A stretch of DNA of 64,000 bases from the NCBI RefSeq assembly GCF_024295805.1, contig NZ_JANCLX010000008.1, positions 129,944-193,943 of the forward strand, written 5' to 3'. The notes under the pieces were generated by a model. It had not been told where the DNA came from. It saw nothing but the letters and a program-made list of their open reading frames with translations, and did no database searches. This document shows positions 58,517 through 64,000 of the stretch, one piece after another. The stretch comes from Streptomyces cucumeris (GTDB lineage Bacteria > Actinomycetota > Actinomycetes > Streptomycetales > Streptomycetaceae). The position numbers were made by a program, and so were the translations under genes. How positions within the stretch are numbered: position 1 is the first letter of the stretch; every line of letters starts with the position of its first letter.

Positions 58517-59197
58517 ATGGACGGCACCGGACGGCAGCTGAGGACCGTGCGCGCGGCGCTCTTCACAGCGCTGTGCGTCACGCTGTCGTCGGCGTCCCAT
58601 GTGCTGCTGTCACAGACCCCGCTGCCGCTGACCACGATCGCCGTGCTGTCGGCCGCCGTCTTCGCCGTCGCCTACGCCCTCGCCGGGCGCGAGCGCGGCT
58701 TCTGGGGCATCGCGGCCCTGCTGGTCCCGCTGGAGCTGGCCGCCGACACCGTCTTCACCACCGGCCAGGACACCTGTTACGGACCGTCCGGCGGCCCGGT
58801 GGCGGGCTCCCTGCGCTCCATGGGCGTCACGGTGCTCTGCGGCGGCGGTGACGTCGGCACCCCGCTGGCCCGGGTGACCCACGCGAGCGGCGGTACCGCG
58901 CTGACGGACACGGTCAGCTCCGCCACGCCCTGGCTGCTGCTGGCCGCCCACATCGCGGTGGGGCTGGTCGCCGCGGCCTGGCTGCGCCGCGGCGAGGCCG
59001 CCGTCGGGCGGCTGCTGGGTGCGCTGGCCGGGTTCGCCTTCCGGCCGCTGCTGCTGGCCGCCGCGGCGGCCGGCGCGGCCCTGCGCCCCCGCCGGCCCGC
59101 CGCACGCACGGTGCGCCCGGTCCGTCCGGCACCCGCGCTCCCCCTGCTGGTGCACTCCGTCGTGCGCCGTGGACCGCCCCGCTCTGCCCTGGTCTGA
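58517..59197 (+). CDS. Membrane protein between two DsbA-like genes
   Basis: This 226-aa protein has about five hydrophobic segments: 10-28, 37-53, 59-78, 130-150 and 164-185. The region between the third and fourth holds two cysteines, in QDTCYGPSGGP and VTVLCGGGDVG, about 25 residues apart. If the topology is N-in, they face outward. The C-terminus is Arg/Pro-rich. I do not recognise a family. ATG at 58517 has GAGG immediately upstream; TTG 58475 and ATG 58478 are alternatives. Because it lies between two extracytoplasmic thiol oxidoreductases, it could be their redox partner or substrate, but that is a hypothesis. Confidence 0.7.
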   Translation: MDGTGRQLRTVRAALFTALCVTLSSASHVLLSQTPLPLTTIAVLSAAVFAVAYALAGRERGFWGIAALLVPLELAADTVFTTGQDTCYGPSGGPVAGSLRSMGVTVLCGGGDVGTPLARVTHASGGTALTDTVSSATPWLLLAAHIAVGLVAAAWLRRGEAAVGRLLGALAGFAFRPLLLAAAAAGAALRPRRPAARTVRPVRPAPALPLLVHSVVRRGPPRSALV

Positions 59198-59322
59198 GCA
59201 CGGCTCCGGGCACATACCGCCGATACCGCTCATCGAGCGCCGGCGGCCCGTACGGCCCTGAGCACCGCGATCCCTACACCCGTACGCAGTACTGACGCTT
59301 TCACGACGGAGATCGATCACAT

Positions 59323-60165
59323 ATGAGCAACCGCAATAGCCACCAGAACAAGCAGGCCGCGCGCGAGCGGCTGCGCGCCGAGCGCGAGCGCCAGGCGAAG
59401 CGGGACCGGGCACGCCGCCAGCTCTTCGTCGGCGGCGCGGTCCTGGCGGTCCTGGCGATAGCCGGCGGCATAGGTTACGCCGTCACCAACCTGGGCGGTG
59501 ACGACGAGAACCCCAGCAAGAAGTGGAAGGTCGCGGCCGAGAAGACCAAGCTGGTCACGCCCGCCAACTCCTCCGGCCCCGACGGCACCACCGTCATCGT
59601 CGGCAAGAAGAGCGCCAAGAACACCCTGCATGTCTACGAGGACATGCGGTGCCCGGTCTGCTCCCAGTTCGAGCAGTTCACCGGCAAGACCGTCGAGAAG
59701 GGCATCAAGGACGGCACCTACAAGGCCCAGTTCACGATGGCCGCCTTCCTGGACGACGCCCAGCAGATCCGCGGCAGCGGCTCCAAGAACGCCCTGAGCG
59801 CGCTGGGCGCGGCGCTGAACGTCAGCCCGGACGCGTTCCTGGAGTACAAGTCCGCCCTCTTCTCGGCGAAGAACCACCCCGAGGAGACCGACGACGCCTT
59901 CGCCGAGGACAAGAAGCTGCTCGACGTGGCCCAGCAGGTCACGGCGCTCAAGGGCAACAAGGAGTTCGAGCAGGCCGTCAAGAAGGGCACCTATGACCAC
60001 TGGGCGGTCAAGATGTCCAAGACCTATGACACGGCGGCGAAGCGGGACGGGCTCTCCGGCACCCCGGCCTTCCAGATGAACGGCAAGAACCTGGAGGTCA
60101 ACGACAACCCGCCGATGACCCCGGACCAGTTCACCCCGCTCGTCCAGAAGTACCTGAAGAAGTAG
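59323..60165 (+). CDS. Membrane-anchored DsbA-like protein
   Basis: This 280-aa protein has a basic N-terminus (residues 4-32), a transmembrane helix at about 34-55 and a thioredoxin-like domain with C110-PV-C113 in EDMRCPVCSQFEQ. The cis-proline loop is SGTPAFQMNGK. It has the same layout as the protein at 57.4 kb and is more distantly related to the one at 25.0 kb. It probably oxidises or reduces extracytoplasmic protein thiols. ATG at 59323. It ends at a strong terminator and is separated from phoD. Confidence 0.92.
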   Translation: MSNRNSHQNKQAARERLRAERERQAKRDRARRQLFVGGAVLAVLAIAGGIGYAVTNLGGDDENPSKKWKVAAEKTKLVTPANSSGPDGTTVIVGKKSAKNTLHVYEDMRCPVCSQFEQFTGKTVEKGIKDGTYKAQFTMAAFLDDAQQIRGSGSKNALSALGAALNVSPDAFLEYKSALFSAKNHPEETDDAFAEDKKLLDVAQQVTALKGNKEFEQAVKKGTYDHWAVKMSKTYDTAAKRDGLSGTPAFQMNGKNLEVNDNPPMTPDQFTPLVQKYLKK

Positions 60166-60187
60166 CGGCGGCCCACGGGGCCTTCGC

Positions 60188-60227
60188 GGGGCCGGTGCGC
60201 GCCGGATTCGGCTTGCGCACCGGCCCC
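60188..60227. terminator. Strong terminator before phoD
   Basis: A 13-bp perfect stem (60188-60200 with 60215-60227) carries an inner GCCG/CGGC mini-stem in its 14-nt loop. It starts 22 nt after the DsbA-like stop. Confidence 0.88.
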
Positions 60228-60293
60228 GTGGTGTCTTCGCGCGGTATCTAGGGATACGTGTAGGCGAACTTCTCCCTGGGGCCTGTCCCCTGG

Positions 60294-60311
60294 GATTACT
60301 TCCCAGTAATC
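60294..60311. promoter_or_regulatory. Perfect inverted repeat GATTACT-TCCC-AGTAATC before phoD
   Basis: Seven-base arms flank TCCC and end 9 nt upstream of the phoD GTG, so the element would cover the ribosome-binding region or a core promoter. It is AT-rich compared with its surroundings. It does not match the PHO-box repeat. Confidence 0.45.
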
Positions 60312-60320
60312 TCGTCCGCC

Positions 60321-61961
60321 GTGACCCCCCATGACAACCACCACATATCGCGCCGCAGCGCCGTCACGGCCGTAGCGGCGACCGCGGCCCTGCTGCCCCT
60401 CGCCGCCGGCCTCCCGGCCCACGCCGCGAACGGCCCGGCCTTCGTACACGGCATCGCCTCGGGTGACCCGCTGCCCGACGGCGTCCTGCTGTGGACCCGG
60501 ATCACCCCCACACCGGAGGCGGTGCCCGGTTCGGGGCGCGGCCCGGCCATCGACGTCCGCTGGGAGGTGGCCTCCGACCGGAACTTCGGCTCGGTCGTCG
60601 CCCGCGGCACCGTGCGCGCCTCCGCCGCCACCGACCACACCGTCAAGGCCGACGTCCGCGGACTCAAGCCCGCCACCGACTACTTCTACCGGTTCAGCGC
60701 CGACGGCGGTGCCACCTCCCCGGTGGGCCGCACCCGCACCACCCCCGCCCAGCACGCCTCCACCGACGGCGTCCGCTTCGGCGTGGTCTCCTGCGCCAAC
60801 TGGGAGTCGGGCTACTTCGCCCCGTACCGTCATCTGGCGGGCCGCACCGACCTGGACGCCATCCTCCACCTCGGCGACTACATCTACGAGTACAAGAGCG
60901 GCGAGTACCCGGAGGCGAAGTACGTCGTCCGGCCGCACAAGCCCGCCCACGAGATCGTCACCCTCGCCGACTACCGGATCCGGCACGCCACCTACAAGAC
61001 CGACACCGACGTCCAGGCGATGCACGCGGCACTGCCGATGATCGCCATCTGGGACGACCATGAGTTCGCCGACAACGCCTGGTCGGGCGGGGCGGAGAAC
61101 CACACCCCGGGCAGCGAGGGCGCCTGGGCGGCCCGGATGTCCGCCGCCAAGCAGGCGTACTTCGAGTGGATGCCGGTGCGCCCCTCCACCGGGGGCACCA
61201 CCTACCGGCGGCTGCGCTACGGCACCCTGGCCGACCTCCATCTGCTGGATCTGCGTTCCTACCGCAACCAGCAGGTCTCCACCGGCAGCGGTGACGCGGA
61301 CGACCCGAACCGCACCCTGACCGGACGCGCCCAGCTCGACTGGCTGAAGTCCGGGCTGTCCGGTTCCGACACCACCTGGCGGCTGGTGGGCAACTCGGTG
61401 ATGATCTCCCCGGTGGCCTTCGGCGCCATCCCGGCCGATCTGCTGGGCCCGCTCGCCGAACTGCTCGGACTGCCCAAGGGCGGGCTGGCCGTCAACACCG
61501 ACCAGTGGGACGGCTACACGGACGACCGGCGCGAGCTGCTGGCCCATCTGACCGACAACTCCATCGACAACACCGTCTTCCTGACCGGTGACATCCACAT
61601 GGCGTGGGCCACCGACGTCCCGGTGAAGGCGGCCACCTATCCGCTGTCCCGGTCCGCCGCCACCGAGTTCGTGGTCACCTCGGTGACCTCGGACAACATC
61701 GACGACATCCTCCATGTGCCGGCGCACACGCTGTCCCTGGTGGCGGCCGCCGCCATCAAGGCCGCCAACCGCCATGTGAAGTGGGTGGACATGGACTCGC
61801 ACGGCTTCGGGGTGCTCGACATCACCGCCGAGCGGGCCCAGATGGACTACTACACGGTCTCCGACAAGGCCGACCGCAACGCCACCTCCGCCTGGGACCG
61901 GTCCTACCGCACCCTCTCCGGCACCCAGAAGGTCGAGCGCGTCGACAAGCCGGTGGGCTGA
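60321..61961 (+). CDS. phoD: Alkaline phosphatase PhoD (Tat-exported)
   Basis: This 546-aa enzyme is a secreted PhoD-family phosphodiesterase/alkaline phosphatase. It has a twin-arginine signal (R11-R12 in ISRRSAVTA, cleavage likely after AHA near residue 35), an N-terminal Ig-like part (about 40-145), and metal-site segments C158 in [17 protein letters not shown] at 183-190, WDDHEFADN near 240 and LTGDIHMAW near 424. PhoD uses Fe3+/Ca2+ and is PhoP-controlled in S. coelicolor. GTG at 60321 has no clear Shine-Dalgarno. No convincing PHO box was found. It scavenges phosphate from teichoic acid or phosphodiesters. Confidence 0.95.
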   Translation: MTPHDNHHISRRSAVTAVAATAALLPLAAGLPAHAANGPAFVHGIASGDPLPDGVLLWTRITPTPEAVPGSGRGPAIDVRWEVASDRNFGSVVARGTVRASAATDHTVKADVRGLKPATDYFYRFSADGGATSPVGRTRTTPAQHASTDGVRFGVVSCANWESGYFAPYRHLAGRTDLDAILHLGDYIYEYKSGEYPEAKYVVRPHKPAHEIVTLADYRIRHATYKTDTDVQAMHAALPMIAIWDDHEFADNAWSGGAENHTPGSEGAWAARMSAAKQAYFEWMPVRPSTGGTTYRRLRYGTLADLHLLDLRSYRNQQVSTGSGDADDPNRTLTGRAQLDWLKSGLSGSDTTWRLVGNSVMISPVAFGAIPADLLGPLAELLGLPKGGLAVNTDQWDGYTDDRRELLAHLTDNSIDNTVFLTGDIHMAWATDVPVKAATYPLSRSAATEFVVTSVTSDNIDDILHVPAHTLSLVAAAAIKAANRHVKWVDMDSHGFGVLDITAERAQMDYYTVSDKADRNATSAWDRSYRTLSGTQKVERVDKPVG

Positions 61962-61992
61962 ACCCGCCCCTCCGGCGCCGGGGTCCGCCCGG

Positions 61993-62574
61993 TCAGAGCT
62001 GGTCGAGGAAGCCGAGGGCCACCCGCCAGGTGGCCCCGGCCGCCTCCTCGTCGTAGTCCGGGAGTTCGGGGTCGGTGTACAGATGACCGGCCCCGGCGTA
62101 CCGGTAGACCTCCACATCGGCCCCGGCCCGCCGCATCCGCAGGTACCACGCGTTGAGCCAGTCGTGCGGCTCGAACGGGTCGGGGTCGGCGACGTGCAAC
62201 TGCACCGGCAGTTCATCGACGGCCGCGTCATCGGCCAGGTCCGAGGTGCCGTGCAGCAGGAGCAGCCCGCGCGCCTTCTCATCGCCCAGGGCCAGGTTCT
62301 GCGCGATCGAGGCACCGAGCGAGAAGCCCGCGTAGACCAGTCCGCGGTCGGAGTGCGGGGCCACGGCGGTGATGGCCCGCTTCAGCAGCTCCTCCTGGCC
62401 GATCTCGTCCTGGAGGTCCCGGCCCTCCTCGACGCTGCTCACCGTCCGCCCCTGGTACAGGTCGGGCACGATCACCTCATGACCGGCCGAACGCAGCCGG
62501 TCGGCCGCCGTGTGCACCGCGGGGCGCAGCCCGTACACGGAGTGGAACAGAACGACCGTCGACGCTTCCGCCAC
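61993..62574 (-). CDS. Dienelactone-hydrolase-like alpha/beta hydrolase
   Basis: This 193-aa protein has the compact alpha/beta hydrolase fold of the dienelactone hydrolase family: VLFHSVYGLRPAVHTAAD, VYAGFSLGASIAQNLA with a nucleophilic Ser (GFSLG) where classical DLH has Cys, and the His in YAGAGHLYTD. The Asp is expected in HVADPDPFEPHDW. Substrate is unknown. Start is GTG at 62574 with AGGAG about 10 nt upstream; in-frame extension is not credible. It converges on phoD and diverges from the MscS gene. Confidence 0.88.
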   Translation of the reverse strand: MAEASTVVLFHSVYGLRPAVHTAADRLRSAGHEVIVPDLYQGRTVSSVEEGRDLQDEIGQEELLKRAITAVAPHSDRGLVYAGFSLGASIAQNLALGDEKARGLLLLHGTSDLADDAAVDELPVQLHVADPDPFEPHDWLNAWYLRMRRAGADVEVYRYAGAGHLYTDPELPDYDEEAAGATWRVALGFLDQL

Positions 62575-62691
62575 CGCTTCACTTCTCCTTTTTTCGTGGT
62601 TCGCGCTCGTCCCATCGTGCCAGTTACGTTCCGGACGAGGTGGATCCGGGAAGACGGGACACTCGGGACTCCCGAAGGAAGGATGAGGTAA

Positions 62692-63837
62692 GTGTCCATG
62701 GAGGACGTACTCCGTCCGCTCGTCGTCATCGGCGGCTCGCTGGCCATCACCCTGTGCGTCGGCTGGGCCGTCGACTGGCTGCTGCGCAGGGCCGACACAC
62801 GGCACCCGGAGACTCCGCTGTGGGGTCTGCTGCGCCGTTGCCGGCTGCCCCTGCAGGTGACCGTGTGCACGGCGCTGCTCAGCGGTTCATACGACAAGAC
62901 ACAGACGAAGATCGTCAAAGAACACGGCCCGGCCATCGGCCAGCTCCTGGCGCTCGTGCTGATCGCGGCCACCGCCTGGCTGGTGGTGCGGGTCGCGTCG
63001 GCCGTGGTGGAGTCCAGTTACTCGCGCTACGCCGCCAGCGCCCATGACGCGGCCCGGGTGCGCCGGGTGCGCACCCAGGTGACGCTGATCCAGCGGGTGG
63101 TGACCGCGGTCGTCGGGGTGGTGGCGGTCTCCGCGATGCTGCTGACCTTCCCGGCGATGCGCGCGTTCGGCACCTCGATGCTGGCCTCCGCCGGGCTCGT
63201 CGGCATAGTCGCCGGTATCGCGGCCCAGTCGACACTGGGCAACCTCTTCGCCGGGTTCCAGATCGCCTTCGGCGACATGGTGCGCATCGGCGACACGGTG
63301 GTGGTCGACGGCGAGTGGGGCACGGTCGAGGAGATCACGCTGACGTTCCTGTCCGTACGAACCTGGGACGAGCGCCGGATCACCATGCCGGTGTCGTACT
63401 TCACCTCGAAGCCGTTCGAGAACTGGTCGCGCGGCGGGACCCAGAAGACCGCCACCGTCCTGTTCCACCTGGACCACGGCGCGCCCGTCGAGGAGATGCG
63501 CGACCGGCTGCGGGAGATCGTGCAGAGCTCCACCGCCTGGGACGGCCGGGACTGGAACCTGCTGGTCACGGACACCACCCCGAGCACCATCGTGGTGCGG
63601 GCGCTGGTCACCGCCCGGGACCCGGACGACGCCTGGACGGTCCGCTGCGAGGTGCGCGAGCAGATGATCGCGTTCCTGCGGGACGCCCATCCGTACGCCC
63701 TGCCGAAGATCGCCACCGCTCCGGCGCCGGCCACGGCGCCCGCACCGCAGCCCCGGCGCCGCTCCGAGCGGGAGGACCCCTTCACCCGCTTCGACGACCG
63801 GCTGAGCAAGGACGGCTCGGGCCACGGGCGCGGCTGA
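62692..63837 (+). CDS. MscS-family mechanosensitive channel
   Basis: This protein has 381 aa from GTG 62692, or 379 aa from ATG 62698. It has about four transmembrane helices: 10-26, 75-97, 127-147 and a pore helix at about 155-185 (SAGLVGIVAGIAAQSTLGNLFAGFQIAF). The beta domain follows (GDTVVVDGEWGTVEEI), then an alpha/beta domain and a disordered Pro/Arg tail. The channel opens on hypoosmotic stress to release solutes. Its stop lies in a 20-bp direct repeat shared with the next gene. Confidence 0.93.
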   Translation: MSMEDVLRPLVVIGGSLAITLCVGWAVDWLLRRADTRHPETPLWGLLRRCRLPLQVTVCTALLSGSYDKTQTKIVKEHGPAIGQLLALVLIAATAWLVVRVASAVVESSYSRYAASAHDAARVRRVRTQVTLIQRVVTAVVGVVAVSAMLLTFPAMRAFGTSMLASAGLVGIVAGIAAQSTLGNLFAGFQIAFGDMVRIGDTVVVDGEWGTVEEITLTFLSVRTWDERRITMPVSYFTSKPFENWSRGGTQKTATVLFHLDHGAPVEEMRDRLREIVQSSTAWDGRDWNLLVTDTTPSTIVVRALVTARDPDDAWTVRCEVREQMIAFLRDAHPYALPKIATAPAPATAPAPQPRRRSEREDPFTRFDDRLSKDGSGHGRG

Positions 63838-63871
63838 GGGACCGCCCCGGCCGCGGCTGAGGGACCGCCCC
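63829..63871. repeat. 20-bp direct repeat around two stop codons
   Basis: CGCGGCTGAGGGACCGCCCC occurs at 63829-63848 and again at 63852-63871, with a 23-bp period. The first copy includes the MscS stop TGA. The last base of the second copy is the first position of the reverse-strand stop of the GNAT gene. Confidence 0.9.
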
Positions 63872-64000
63872 TACAGCGCCCGCCGCATCGCGCGGTGCGG
63901 GATGCCGCTGCCCTCGTCGAACTCCGGACCGGACGCCGTGTAGCCCAGCCGCTCGTAGAAGCCGAGCGCATGGGTCTGGGCCTCCAGGTAGACCGCGGTG
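63871..64000 (-). CDS. GNAT acetyltransferase, ElaA-like (partial)
   Basis: Only the last 42 codons and the stop are in the window; the gene continues past the right edge. The visible residues AQTHALGFYERLGYTASGPEF followed by GIPHRAMRRAL match the C-terminal end of ElaA-like GNAT acetyltransferases, where HALGFYERLGY is the conserved last helix and strand. Substrate cannot be inferred. It converges with the MscS gene, leaving 33 bp between the two stop codons. Confidence 0.85.
   Translation of the reverse strand, partial: TAVYLEAQTHALGFYERLGYTASGPEFDEGSGIPHRAMRRAL

Noticed and set aside
60228..60320. PHO box for PhoP upstream of phoD
   Set aside because: Only one weak GTTCGCC on the minus strand was found, and no second or third 11-nt repeat unit follows, so a PHO box is not supported from the sequence.

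Overview
The window is high-GC actinobacterial chromosome, almost certainly Streptomyces. The support is extreme GC bias at third codon positions, frequent GTG and TTG starts, very rare TTA codons, Tat substrates, an S1 trypsin very close to S. griseus SprT as I remember it, TrpM, a PriA-type HisA, and no trpF in the trp cluster. From memory (no search was possible), the gene order resembles the S. coelicolor core from the ANTAR regulator and pyruvate kinase through gltBD, lgt, trp, his and dnaE to phoD. No phage, insertion sequence, CRISPR array or secondary-metabolite megacluster was seen. Most of the window is conserved housekeeping DNA.

Layout. 1-4.6 kb: ANTAR regulator, tRNA-Leu(CAA), an island-like HTH/LAGLIDADG protein, pyruvate kinase, SIMPL protein and Nudix hydrolase. 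4.7-10 kb: Tat-exported 5'-nucleotidase, a small hypothetical, then a coupled PLP decarboxylase and N-hydroxylase that resemble the first two steps of a hydroxamate siderophore pathway. 10-16.7 kb: aminopeptidase N, chorismate mutase, VOC protein, secreted trypsin with a visible promoter and AdpA-like sites, an HExxH/zinc-ribbon protein and a split-barrel flavin-fold protein. 16.7-25 kb: gltB-gltD, a VIT1-family transporter, lgt. 25-33 kb: trp cluster on the minus strand in the order hisI, trpE, two small membrane proteins, DUF2752, trpC, trpM, trpB, trpA, with a DsbA-like gene after it. 33-37.7 kb: envelope and small enzymes. 37.7-43.5 kb: his operon on the minus strand, hisD-hisC-hisB-(54-aa membrane protein)-hisH-priA-ridA-hisF, with overlapping stop/start codons at almost every junction. 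43.6-51.6 kb: beta-helix membrane protein with a TTA codon, Lon-N protein, YbaK deacylase, ABC exporter, IPT/TIG protein, NYN ribonuclease-like protein. 51.8-64 kb: small basic protein, dnaE, DUF2252, two paralogous membrane-anchored DsbA-like proteins around a cysteine-bearing membrane protein, PhoD phosphatase, an alpha/beta hydrolase, an MscS channel and a truncated GNAT gene at the edge.

How the genes work together. GltBD supplies glutamate. Chorismate mutase and TrpE compete for chorismate. PriA probably serves both the his and trp pathways, because no trpF is present here. trpD, trpG, hisG and hisE must lie elsewhere. The three Dsb-like proteins suggest local investment in extracytoplasmic thiol chemistry. 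The 5'-nucleotidase and PhoD are exported phosphate scavengers. The most interesting items are the LAGLIDADG gene with a TTA codon beside a tRNA, the incomplete siderophore-like pair under a nested inverted repeat, the TTA-containing beta-helix membrane protein, the Dsb-membrane-Dsb triad, the palindrome cluster before hisD, and the promoter plus AdpA-like sites before the trypsin gene.
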